NCBI GenBank assembly: GCA_002347025.1
Contig: DEAE01000031.1
Span: 176,941-240,940, forward strand
DNA length: 64,000 bases
From: Acidobacteria bacterium UBA2990
Lineage (GTDB): Bacteria > Acidobacteriota > Vicinamibacteria > Vicinamibacterales > UBA8438
Direction of reading: 5' to 3'
In this document: positions 53,087-61,620 of the stretch, in pieces
How positions within the stretch are numbered: the first letter of the stretch is position 1
How the letters are laid out: the number at the start of each line of letters is the position of its first letter
Program-made: the position numbers and the translations under genes
The notes under the pieces: model-generated
Told to the model about the DNA's origin: nothing
Databases searched by the model: none
The model's input: the letters and a program-made list of their open reading frames with translations, nothing else

Positions 53087-54241
53087 TCAGGATCCCTGAA
53101 AAACGAATCGCTGTAACCGCTTACCCTCAAGCGTCTCTCCGGTATAAATGTTGCCATGGGAGTCGACAGTGATGCTGTGAACCGAAAAAAATTGACCAGG
53201 GTAACGGCCACCCTGCCCAAAACGATCAATAACCTCTAGCGAATCTCGTTCTAAGATGTCGATCGATTGATTCATACCATTAGGGTTGTAAATGAACTGC
53301 TGTTGCTGATCTTTCGAAAAGGCCAACTCAAACACTGAGCCAAACCCCCTGGTCGCCTTATCAACAAACCCTTCCCTAACAAAGGTTCCATCCGTCTGGA
53401 AAACCTGGACCCGGTTATTCACGCGGTCAGCGACATAAACCAAGCGATCCTCAGAGATGGCCACACCGTGCACTGCCTTGCTAAACTGCCTAGCTGGCGG
53501 CAATGCTGGATCATAGTCAGCTCCCACCGTCGCTCCGGACCCATTGTAAGGGTCGTTATCGTCAGGTCGATTCCCATATGCACCCCAATGCCGCCTGTAA
53601 TCTCCGGTTTCAGCATCAAAAACAATTACACGGCGGTTTCCATAACCATCGGCAACATAGACCTCATCATCAATTGCATCCACTGTCATCGTTGTCGGTT
53701 GTCTGAGGTTGGCAGTGTCATTGCTGCCCTGACTCATGCCTGATCGACCGATCTGCAGAAGAAACCGTCCGTCTTGAGCAAACTTAAGAACCTGGTGGTC
53801 GTTCCCACCGTTTCCAGCAATCCAAACGTTGTCCTTGTAGTCTACATAGAGGCCGTGTTCGGACTGCGGCCACTCATAGCCTTCGCCAGGTCCACCCCAG
53901 CTGTCCACAAGGTTACCTTCTTGATCGAACACCAGAATCGGGGGTGCTGGTATGCAACAAGCCGCCCAAGGGGGATCAAGAGCAGCGGCTCGTTCATTAT
54001 TAGACAGGGACGAGGGTCTATGAAGCATCCAAATCCGATCACTCGAATCAACCGACACTCCAATCACCGAACCCATGAGCCATTTGTTGGGTAGTGGCTT
54101 TGGCCAAAGCGGGTCAACCTGAAACTGGGGGATAGCTGTGATCCCTTGCGCTTCTACTGCTACCGTCTGTTTAAAATAAACACCAGCGACCGCCACTCCC
54201 AGCAATATCGCCACCGCCACCACAAACTTCGAACGAGTCAT
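53087..54241 (-). CDS. Exported NHL-repeat beta-propeller protein
   Basis: A 384-residue exported propeller, one of three NHL proteins here. The start at 54241 has GGAGGTGG a few bases upstream and the leader is a signal or anchor (FVVAVAILLGVAVAGVYF). Mature part: VIGVSVDSSDRIWMLHRP, SEHGLYVDYKDNVWIAGNGGN, QPTTMTVDAIDDEVYVADGYGN-type, HGVAISEDRLVYVADRVNN and VHSITVDSHGNIYTGETLEG. A CC pair (AACCIP) occurs in the first blade. This layout is common in Acidobacteriota and related genomes and overlaps the peptidyl-alpha-hydroxyglycine lyase-like group, but no enzymatic activity can be claimed. It lies 73 nt upstream of the phosphotriesterase homologue on the same strand, so they may be one operon. 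Confidence 0.85.
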   Translation of the reverse strand: MTRSKFVVAVAILLGVAVAGVYFKQTVAVEAQGITAIPQFQVDPLWPKPLPNKWLMGSVIGVSVDSSDRIWMLHRPSSLSNNERAAALDPPWAACCIPAPPILVFDQEGNLVDSWGGPGEGYEWPQSEHGLYVDYKDNVWIAGNGGNDHQVLKFAQDGRFLLQIGRSGMSQGSNDTANLRQPTTMTVDAIDDEVYVADGYGNRRVIVFDAETGDYRRHWGAYGNRPDDNDPYNGSGATVGADYDPALPPARQFSKAVHGVAISEDRLVYVADRVNNRVQVFQTDGTFVREGFVDKATRGFGSVFELAFSKDQQQQFIYNPNGMNQSIDILERDSLEVIDRFGQGGRYPGQFFSVHSITVDSHGNIYTGETLEGKRLQRFVFQGS

Positions 54242-54441
54242 CGCATCCACCTCCGTGGAGTAAAAGCCAACCTGACCCAGCAATGCCTAGCCTGAATACA
54301 GCCGACATCAGAACCTAACTCATGCTCCTCCTCACCCGCGACCATCAAGAACGCTCTCTAAACAACCATCTCTCGGTTCCAGACTATATTGTCGGGATTA
54401 ACTATACGACCTAAAAATAGCATTACCAGTGGCAAATAGCC

Positions 54442-55125
54442 TTATCGGACCCTACCGTGCCTGTGGCGAGAACCATTAGCCTGCCTCTCTTGTTGAATCC
54501 GCTTCTTAGTAGCAGCCCATCCACAAATCTGGCAACCAGCCAAATCATGGTAAAGCGCAGAACAGTGCTCCCTACCGAAAAATATAATCTGCAGATGCAA
54601 ACGATTCCACTGTTCTTGCGGGAACAATTTCTTGAGATCTCGCTCTGTCTGCCCGACCGACCGCCCATCACTTAGCCCCCAACGTGCAGCCAATCGATGA
54701 ATATGGGTATCAACAGGAAACGCTGGAATACCGAAAGCCTGGGACATCACAACCGATGCTGTCTTGTGCCCAACTCCGGGAAGAGCCTCCAATTCCTCAA
54801 ACGTTTGGGGTACCGTCCCTTGGTGATCCCGCAACAACTGACCAGACAGCCCAACCAAGGCCTTTGCCTTCTGAGGCGCCAGACCGATCTCGCGGATAAT
54901 GCTCCGGACGGCATTCTCACCCATAGCGGACATCTCTACTGGACCAGGCGCGCGCATGAACAATGCAGGCGTAACTTCATTAACCTTCTTATCAGTCGAC
55001 TGTGCAGACAACACAACAGCAACAAGCAACGTAAAGGGGTCAGCGTGGTTCAAGGGAATTGAAACGGTGGGATATAAAACTGCCAACTGGCTGGCAATGC
55101 GATCCGCCTTCTCAGCCCTGCGCAT
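54442..55125 (-). CDS. nth: Endonuclease III-like DNA glycosylase with atypical C-terminal cysteines
   Basis: A 227-residue HhH-GPD base-excision repair glycosylase/lyase for oxidised pyrimidines. The start has GGAG 8 nt upstream. The HhH is LEALPGVGHKTASVV with catalytic Lys121, and the GPD-type Asp is D139 in PVDTHIHRLAARWG. The [4Fe-4S] loop expected as C-x6-C-x2-C-x5-C is replaced by C188-x9-C198-x2-C201 with no fourth Cys, followed by WAATKKRIQQ. So the cluster is probably missing or differently bound. The core fold and catalytic residues are intact, and the frame shows no obvious shift, so this looks like a natural variant rather than a broken gene. It is probably transcribed together with the SDR gene just upstream. 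Confidence 0.92.
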   Translation of the reverse strand: MRRAEKADRIASQLAVLYPTVSIPLNHADPFTLLVAVVLSAQSTDKKVNEVTPALFMRAPGPVEMSAMGENAVRSIIREIGLAPQKAKALVGLSGQLLRDHQGTVPQTFEELEALPGVGHKTASVVMSQAFGIPAFPVDTHIHRLAARWGLSDGRSVGQTERDLKKLFPQEQWNRLHLQIIFFGREHCSALYHDLAGCQICGWAATKKRIQQERQANGSRHRHGRVR

Positions 55126-55183
55126 ATTGTGCTCTCCACATCCAGAACCTATCCCGATGACGACCCTCTACCTCAGAAATTTC

Positions 55184-56044
55184 TTAGCAACCACCATTAG
55201 GGGTTAATCCTGCTAAAACAGCCTGATAACCATCCTGGTAAGTTGGATAGATAAATCGATAGCCTGATGCCCTGAGACGACCGTTGAAGCATCGTTTATT
55301 CGGCCCCATCGGGGGCATCGCCAAATCTGACCCTTCAGTCAAAGGCACGCAAAGCTGATCGGCAAGCCAGCGCATTACCTCACATTCAGGTGCTGGTTTA
55401 TCGTCAACAGCCAAATAGACGGACTCTGGCGACACTACCCGCAGCAGGTGGGCCAACACACCAGCGCAATCATCCCTATGAATGCGATTTGTAAACCGAA
55501 CCGGATTAGCCGAACACGTAGCCCCTCCAAGAACCTTCTCTATCAATCTGGTACGTCCGGGTCCATAGATCCCACCGAAACGTACAACGACGGTAGGAAT
55601 CGAGCACCCGATTCCAAGGCGCTCGCCTTCCAGCATCACCTGACCTGAAAACCGAGACGGGCTGGTTGAAGAATCTTCGTTAACGACTTCACCAGCGACC
55701 TGACCATAGACGCTAGTACTTGACACATAGATTAATCGTTTCGGTCGCCGACCTTCTGTCGTCTGAACCACCGACAGCAAATTCTCAAATCCATCGATAT
55801 AGGCCTGACGATACGACTGGGAATCGAAACTATCCGCCGACACCGCATAAACCACATCATCGAGATCTGATGGAATATTCGACAGCGTTTCAGGCACAGT
55901 TAAATCGGCTCTACAGGGTCGCATACAAGAAGGCAAACTAGCAGTGTCTCTACGGAGTCCCCACACCAGATCTCCCTTCGAGCTCAACAATTGTCCAAGC
56001 GCTGTTCCTACATAGCCACACCCCACAATCAACACCCGAGCCAT
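55184..56044 (-). CDS. YeeZ-like atypical SDR (NAD-dependent epimerase-like protein)
   Basis: A 286-residue extended/atypical short-chain dehydrogenase fold. The start at 56044 has AGAGGAGG upstream and gives MARVLIVGCGYVGTALG, the glycine-rich NAD(P) loop. LIYVSSTSVYG is the strand-4 Ser-containing motif. The usual Tyr-x3-Lys catalytic pair is absent: the corresponding helix reads FSGQVMLEGERLG, as in YeeZ-type proteins where the pair is missing. RFGGIYGPGR and NRIHRDDCAGVL are typical of the YeeZ/epimerase group. So a canonical oxidoreductase role is unlikely; function unknown. It lies between nth and selO with gaps of 58 nt to each, on the same strand. Confidence 0.85.
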   Translation of the reverse strand: MARVLIVGCGYVGTALGQLLSSKGDLVWGLRRDTASLPSCMRPCRADLTVPETLSNIPSDLDDVVYAVSADSFDSQSYRQAYIDGFENLLSVVQTTEGRRPKRLIYVSSTSVYGQVAGEVVNEDSSTSPSRFSGQVMLEGERLGIGCSIPTVVVRFGGIYGPGRTRLIEKVLGGATCSANPVRFTNRIHRDDCAGVLAHLLRVVSPESVYLAVDDKPAPECEVMRWLADQLCVPLTEGSDLAMPPMGPNKRCFNGRLRASGYRFIYPTYQDGYQAVLAGLTPNGGC

Positions 56045-56102
56045 CTGCCTCCTCTTAGTCGAAACACTCCATACCGCTCCACCCAGCTTTGTCCAACTGG
56101 AC

Positions 56103-57581
56103 TCAAGTTCCACAGAATGTCTGATGAACAACTTCCTCCTGTCTGGGTGCCATAGCGTAGCCAGCCAACTGAGGCCTATATGAGAAAGGGTCAGACAACA
56201 CGTCTACAAGAGAGTGGAACCGGCCAAAATCGTTTTCAGTAACGGCCGCATGTATCGCTGCTTCAATCAGATGGTTTCTGGGAATAAATGAAGGATTCAC
56301 TGCGTACATAGCCCGCTGCCGTGACCGTGGATCTCGAGAATCACTGGCACTCCTAGCCTTCCAGCGCTTCAACCATGATTGGTAAGCTTCCGAGAACTCA
56401 AACAGTTCACCAACATTCGGCTCTTCAGACTCTGGTGCAACCAAATCTGCTAACCGGCGAAACGCCAAAGTAAAATCCCCCTGTTCCCGACTTAAAAGAA
56501 CTAGGAATTCCGAGGTAAGATCTATATCGCCCTGTTGCGTCTCCTCCAATCCAAACTTAGCGCCAAGACCCGAGGTATACGCATCAGAAAATGCTGGTTC
56601 AAATTCATCGAGAAGACCTTGGGCTAGGTTCAAGCCCGCCTCCGACTTGTGATCTAGAAGGGGAAGCGCCGCCTGCAACAGTCGTCCGAGGTTCCAGTGG
56701 GCGATGCCTGGCTGATTCCGATACGCATAGCGCCCACCATGGTCGATCGAACTAAACACCGCATCGGCCCTAAAGGCATCCATAAAGGCACATGGACCAT
56801 AGTCCACAGTCTCACCACTCAGGAGCATATTGTCAGTGTTCATGACACCATGAATAAAACCCACCAACTGCCAGGACGCAATCAATTTGGCTTGTTGCTT
56901 AATCACAGCTTTGAACAGAGCATGAACGGGATTGTCTGCCGTGCGTGATTCTGGATAGTGGCGATCGATAACATACTCGACCAATTGCTTAACAGCCGAA
57001 AAATTCTCACAGGCAGCAAAAAATTGAACCGTGCCGAAACGAATATGGCTTCTGGCCACTCGACACAAAACAGCTCCCGGGAGTGCTTCCTGCCTGAACA
57101 CCGATTCGCCTGAGCAAACAGCAGCGAGCGACCGGGTTGTTGGAACACCAAGAGCATGCATCGCCTCGCTCACGATAAACTCTCGTAAAACCGGGCCCAA
57201 GGGAGACCGTCCGTCTCCCCCGCGCGAATATGGAGTCTTGCCGGAACCCTTCAGTTGTAGGTCATAACGCTCTCCGTCTTGAGCGATCACCTCTCCTATC
57301 AGTAAGGCCCGGCCATCTCCAAGTTTAGGATTGAACCTACCGAACTGATCCCCAGCATAAACACAAGCTAAAGGATCCGCCTCTGCCGGCAAGCTGTTCC
57401 CTGCCAACAGGAGACAACCAGCTTTACTGGACAACCAATCCGGATCTATGCCAAGACTGTCGGCGAGCGAACGATTCAGCCGAACTAATCTTGGTTCGGC
57501 CACCGCCACCGGGTGTTGCCGGGTATAAAATTCCCCCGGAAGTCGACCATAGCTGTTGTCAAATTGAATACTAGTGGTCAT
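56103..57581 (-). CDS. selO: Protein adenylyltransferase SelO (YdiU family)
   Basis: A 492-residue SelO pseudokinase that transfers AMP from ATP to Ser, Thr or Tyr of proteins (AMPylation), linked to oxidative stress. Landmarks are FYTRQHPVAVAEPRLVRLN, YAGDQFGRFNPKLGDGRALL, DLQLKGSGKTPYSRGGDGRS (ATP-binding loop), VLREFIVSEAMHALGVPTTR, GFIHGVMNTDNMLLSG (metal-binding Asn/Asp) and YGPCAFMD. The protein ends in QTFCGT, the usual bacterial ending, with Cys where the eukaryotic enzyme has selenocysteine nearby. All catalytic motifs are kept. It is the first of a run of reverse-strand genes (selO, SDR, nth). The start follows no strong ribosome site. Confidence 0.95.
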   Translation of the reverse strand: MTTSIQFDNSYGRLPGEFYTRQHPVAVAEPRLVRLNRSLADSLGIDPDWLSSKAGCLLLAGNSLPAEADPLACVYAGDQFGRFNPKLGDGRALLIGEVIAQDGERYDLQLKGSGKTPYSRGGDGRSPLGPVLREFIVSEAMHALGVPTTRSLAAVCSGESVFRQEALPGAVLCRVARSHIRFGTVQFFAACENFSAVKQLVEYVIDRHYPESRTADNPVHALFKAVIKQQAKLIASWQLVGFIHGVMNTDNMLLSGETVDYGPCAFMDAFRADAVFSSIDHGGRYAYRNQPGIAHWNLGRLLQAALPLLDHKSEAGLNLAQGLLDEFEPAFSDAYTSGLGAKFGLEETQQGDIDLTSEFLVLLSREQGDFTLAFRRLADLVAPESEEPNVGELFEFSEAYQSWLKRWKARSASDSRDPRSRQRAMYAVNPSFIPRNHLIEAAIHAAVTENDFGRFHSLVDVLSDPFSYRPQLAGYAMAPRQEEVVHQTFCGT

Positions 57582-57760
57582 AGCACGCGGACTGAAAGAC
57601 CGCGTCGGGAAAATCTCCGGCCGTTCTGACTATTCACGAGCCTATCTTCTCCAGCAGGATAAAGCATCCACGCCCAAATCATGTAGCCTCTCCACAGTTG
57701 AGACGCTAGAAAGCAGTTCCCCTGGCTTCTGGCTGGAAGGGAGGCGACTCCCTCGAAAAT

Positions 57761-58780
57761 TTACTGTGCCCCCCCATCCGAAGCCTTTTCCAGCATCCGC
57801 TCCCCTGCCAAGATGTTATCCATACTGTAATTCCCTTCGTGGCAAGCATACTCATACAGCAGTTCATCGTCTGACAACGCTACAAATGGAAATTCGCCAG
57901 AAAATGCCTGTGTCCAATGAGTAGCGTCATCGACCGTGAACTCATAGTGAACGGTCCCATCATCAGTTCTTCTAAACCGCTCAATCACAGTAATTGTGTC
58001 ATCAGTTCTACCATTAGCGGCCCGAAGTAGAACCTGGTCACCTCCGACCGCTGCGGCATTTGCTTCCGTCCGTCTCATGTTAGTCGTTTCAACAACCAGT
58101 GTGTCTCCATCCCAATAGCCTCGAGGATTACCGTGCCATAGACGCACCTCCGTCGAAATTGGCTCACGTCCATCAAGTGGAATGATGCGTGTATCGTGGA
58201 TCATCTCCACATAGATAACTACATAGCCAGGAGCCTGCAAAATCATGAAATTGTTATTGTAAGCACTTGGCAACATAGGTGGCCCTGCTGACCACACCAA
58301 ACAGCGGTCGTTTAATTCAAGGTCTTCCCAGGAATCAAAAGGACCTTCAACCGGAAATGCTGCATCGTGCGCGGCCTTACGTTCTGCTCCTCCCGGCGTC
58401 AACAGAGGCAGCCTGCCATTCTGAGGATCGAAAATGAGAGATGTCCGGTTCGTCGGGCGGGTGCCGCCATCAAGCCAAAAATTATTGTAGGCCCCCACGC
58501 TTCCGCCAGCAACGGTTGCCTGTGCTGACGCACGCAGTAGGCGTTCATTCCGGTCAAGGCGTTCTTGCTCTTGCGAGGCCATCTCCTCTTCAGTCAAGAA
58601 AGGTTTGTTGGCTAGTTCCTGAGGCCGCTCAAGAGGCGTTATCGTCTTGTTGGTGTAGGTCCCCTGCAGATCAGGATCTCCCCAAGGAGTTCGGTGGCCT
58701 GTTTGCCCCAGTGAATCGACTGAAAACATTACAGTGATCGCTACTAGACACCCCGCATTGACACAGTATTTGCAGTGCAT
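57761..58780 (-). CDS. Uncharacterised exported protein, paralogue of 30037
   Basis: A 339-residue protein similar along its length to the product at 30037. It has a signal peptide (about residues 1-26, cleavage near SLGQ) with GGAGG 5 nt before the chosen ATG at 58780. Shared marks are TPWGDPDLQGTYTNKTITP, NDRCLVWSAGPPMLPSAYN, VIYVEMIHDTRIIPLDG, RGYWDGDTLVVETTNM, ERFRRTDDGTVHYEFTVDD and the ending LLYEYACHEGNYSMDNILAG. No catalytic motif is recognisable. The conserved single Cys-His pair in ACHEGN near the C-terminus is worth noting. The family occurs in Acidobacteriota-like genomes under no known name to me. It is a single gene, with 179 nt to the selO start. Confidence 0.75.
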   Translation of the reverse strand: MHCKYCVNAGCLVAITVMFSVDSLGQTGHRTPWGDPDLQGTYTNKTITPLERPQELANKPFLTEEEMASQEQERLDRNERLLRASAQATVAGGSVGAYNNFWLDGGTRPTNRTSLIFDPQNGRLPLLTPGGAERKAAHDAAFPVEGPFDSWEDLELNDRCLVWSAGPPMLPSAYNNNFMILQAPGYVVIYVEMIHDTRIIPLDGREPISTEVRLWHGNPRGYWDGDTLVVETTNMRRTEANAAAVGGDQVLLRAANGRTDDTITVIERFRRTDDGTVHYEFTVDDATHWTQAFSGEFPFVALSDDELLYEYACHEGNYSMDNILAGERMLEKASDGGAQ

Positions 58781-59111
58781 GTGGTCCTCCATTTTCACCG
58801 ATTGAAACCCTTGACCGCAGGGTCAGATACTACCTGACTCAAGCCACTAACCTCTCACTAAATATTACTTGCAACAATTCCTTATCGGACGAGCTCAGGT
58901 TATCCTACTCTTTCAGTAGAAAGCCCGCCACCTGGCTGACTACAATTCATTTTCGCCAAAGTGGGTGGCTACCAGACCGGCAGAGACCAGAACCAGTTCC
59001 TAGCACGAATACCCTCTGCAGAGTAAGATCAATAGTCAACAAGGGACCACCCTCCGGTGTATCAGGAGAGTGCAATTTAGCCAACAATCATCAAAAGTCG
59101 AGGTAAGGCAC
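58781..59111. other. Divergent intergenic region upstream of malate synthase gene
   Basis: 331 bases between the divergent uncharacterised gene and glcB. It must carry both promoters and ends with the GAGGTAAGG ribosome site of glcB. I see no riboswitch, tRNA or clear hairpin. Confidence 0.45.
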
Positions 59112-61277
59112 ATGGCCGACCGGATCAAAGTAGGAGCGCTTCAGGTTGACAAAGAATTATACGATTTCATCAATCACGAGGCCCTGCCTGGAACCGAGAT
59201 ATCGTCAGAGAGCTTCTGGGCTAACTTCGACAGACTCATTCACGACCTCTCGCCTCGGAACCAACAGCTACTTGCCGTCCGAGACGAGTTACAGCGGGCT
59301 ATCGACGGCTGGTATCGGGAACACAACAATCAATCAATCGATTTAACAGAATACAAGGCCATGCTTCAGGAAATCGGCTATCTGGTGCCAGATGAAGGCG
59401 ACGTCTCAGTCACAACCTCCAACGTAGATCCTGAGATTTCCACAATCGCCGGGCCACAATTGGTGGTACCAGTCACGAATGCTCGCTACGCGTTGAACGC
59501 CGCAAACGCCAGATGGGGCAGCCTCTACGACGCACTCTACGGCACCGATGCGATACCAGAAATTGATGGTGCCGAGCGCAGCAGCACCTACAACAAGGTC
59601 CGTGGAGACCGTGTTATTGCAGCAGCACGGGCCTTCCTCGACCAAGCAGCCCCCCTCACCGGCGCCAGTCACGCCGACGCTACCGCCTATGCTGTCGGTG
59701 GTGACCAACTAGTAGTGACTCTCCGTAACGGCAATTCGGCCACCCTGGCAGACCCGGTCCGATTTGCCGGCTACGCAGGAGACCCAACCAAACCATCGGC
59801 AATCCTCCTCAAGAACAACGGTCTTCATATCGAGATTGCCATTGATCCTAGTCATCCAGTTGGTAAAGACGACGCTGCCGGAGTCAAGGATGTCGTTATC
59901 GAAGCGGCCATGACTACCATCATGGACCTTGAAGATTCCGTTTCCACAGTGGACGCAGAGGACAAGGTCGTCGCCTATCGAAATTGGTTAGGCCTCCTGA
60001 AAGGTGACCTTACCGATCGTTTCGAGAAGAACGGTAAGACCATCCACCGAGCGTTAAATCCAAACCGGATCTACACCACACCAGATGGATCTACACTCGA
60101 ACTGCACGGCCGGAGTCTGATGCTAATTCGAAACGTTGGACACCTAATGACGAACCCAGCGATTCTGGACCAAGATGGAAACGAAGCCCCAGAAGGTATT
60201 CTCGATGCCATGATTTCTTCGCTAATCGCCATTCATGATCTGAAGAGTCGCCAAAATACACGTTCAGGTTCGGTGTATATCGTGAAACCCAAGATGCACG
60301 GCCCAGACGAAGTTGCCTTCACTGGCCAATTACTTAGCCAAGTCGAGGTCGCACTGGGACTGGAGCCCCATACTCTGAAAATCGGAATCATGGACGAAGA
60401 ACGACGAACGACTGTCAATCTTAAAGCCTGCATTCGAGCTGCCAAGGAAAGAGTGTTCTTCATCAATACTGGCTTCCTCGATCGCACGGGCGATGAAATG
60501 CACACCGCTATGGAGGCCGGCCCAATGATTCGAAAGGCCGATATGAAATCTTCGCCTTGGATGACGACCTACGAAGACTGGAATGTCGACATCGGGCTGG
60601 CCTGTGGGCTACCCGGCCATGCACAAATCGGCAAAGGTATGTGGGCGATGCCAGACCTAATGGCTAATATGCTAGAAGCGAAGATTGGGCACCCCAAAGC
60701 AGGAGCAAACACCGCCTGGGTCCCCTCCCCGACTGCTGCCACCTTGCACGCAACCCACTACCATAAGGTGGACGTAACAGCCCGCCAAGAAGAACTCAGG
60801 ACTCGCACTCTTGCCTCCCTCGACCAAATCTTGACGATCCCCCGAGCAGAACAACCCAACTGGTCAGCCGAGGAAGTCCAGCAAGAACTGGACAACAACG
60901 CTCAGGGTATCTTGGGCTACGTTGTCCGTTGGATTGATCAAGGAGTGGGGTGTTCAAAAGTGCCAGACATCAACAATATCGGCCTAATGGAGGACAGGGC
61001 CACCCTCCGAATATCTAGCCAACACATCGCCAATTGGCTCAGACATGGGATTTGCACCGAATCACAGGTCAGGGAAACACTTGAGCGTATGGCGTCAGTG
61101 GTTGACCAGCAGAACGCCAATGATCCGCTGTATCGCCCGATGGCACCAGACTTCAAGACTAGCACTGCCTTTCAAGCCGCCTGCGACTTGGTCTTCAAGG
61201 GCAGGGAGCAGCCTAATGGCTATACCGAGCCAATCCTCCACGCTAGACGCCGAGAGGCGAAAGGTGCCCAATCATAG
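59112..61277 (+). CDS. glcB: Malate synthase G
   Basis: A 721-residue malate synthase G, condensing glyoxylate with acetyl-CoA to malate (glyoxylate shunt or glycolate use). The start at 59112 has GAGGTAAGG upstream and gives a typical length (E. coli GlcB 723); the frame is open 14 codons further. Marks in order are TTIMDLEDSVSTVDAEDK, RSLMLIRNVGHLMTNPAILD, GSVYIVKPKMHGPDEVAFT (active-site region), INTGFLDRTGDEMHTAMEAG, GLACGLPGHAQIGKGMWAMP (Mg-glyoxylate), THYHKVDV and the catalytic Asp in GLMEDRATLRISSQHIANWL. All are conserved. No isocitrate lyase gene is in the window. Confidence 0.96.
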   Translation: MADRIKVGALQVDKELYDFINHEALPGTEISSESFWANFDRLIHDLSPRNQQLLAVRDELQRAIDGWYREHNNQSIDLTEYKAMLQEIGYLVPDEGDVSVTTSNVDPEISTIAGPQLVVPVTNARYALNAANARWGSLYDALYGTDAIPEIDGAERSSTYNKVRGDRVIAAARAFLDQAAPLTGASHADATAYAVGGDQLVVTLRNGNSATLADPVRFAGYAGDPTKPSAILLKNNGLHIEIAIDPSHPVGKDDAAGVKDVVIEAAMTTIMDLEDSVSTVDAEDKVVAYRNWLGLLKGDLTDRFEKNGKTIHRALNPNRIYTTPDGSTLELHGRSLMLIRNVGHLMTNPAILDQDGNEAPEGILDAMISSLIAIHDLKSRQNTRSGSVYIVKPKMHGPDEVAFTGQLLSQVEVALGLEPHTLKIGIMDEERRTTVNLKACIRAAKERVFFINTGFLDRTGDEMHTAMEAGPMIRKADMKSSPWMTTYEDWNVDIGLACGLPGHAQIGKGMWAMPDLMANMLEAKIGHPKAGANTAWVPSPTAATLHATHYHKVDVTARQEELRTRTLASLDQILTIPRAEQPNWSAEEVQQELDNNAQGILGYVVRWIDQGVGCSKVPDINNIGLMEDRATLRISSQHIANWLRHGICTESQVRETLERMASVVDQQNANDPLYRPMAPDFKTSTAFQAACDLVFKGREQPNGYTEPILHARRREAKGAQS

Positions 61278-61620
61278 TGTGGTCGAAAGCTAATGGCTTC
61301 CGACTCAAGGCTACCTCAAGGCGCACCATTCAAATAGACCAAGCTGCCCTTGCTGCTCGCAACATGTCATTCTCTTGAAAGGGGCAGCAAAGCAACTGGC
61401 CAAATTTGATGTCAACACAAAGGCCACTTGGGAATCTCCCCACAAAACTCACTTTCAATAGCAATCAAGAATTTCTTCAACCTTAAAACGAACGCCGAGG
61501 CAGAAGCGTGTTCAACTTGTATTTCCTCTACTCCCATGGCAGCCTGCTCAATACCATCACGCTGACCACGTCCGACCGGGTCACAACCTGCAGTAGTCGA
61601 CACCCCCACAGTACAAACCG
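61278..61620. other. Intergenic region between glcB and prfC
   Basis: 343 bases on the plus strand. It holds a hairpin at 61282-61304, just after glcB, and must hold the prfC promoter. A 65-codon minus-strand frame (61412-61609) has no family likeness. No RNA gene recognised. Confidence 0.45.
61282..61304 (+). terminator. Hairpin just after glcB
   Basis: GTCGAAAGC (61282-61290) can pair with GCTTCCGAC (61296-61304) with one A-C mismatch around a 5-nt loop (TAATG), 5 nt past the glcB stop. No T-run follows. It may end or protect the glcB transcript. Confidence 0.4.

Noticed and set aside
53503..54094. Overlapping frames inside the NHL propeller gene
   Set aside because: They are shadows of a gene with clear NHL motifs.
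61412..61609. Minus-strand open frame of 65 codons before prfC
   Set aside because: No neighbour on that strand, no ribosome site and no likeness to any family.
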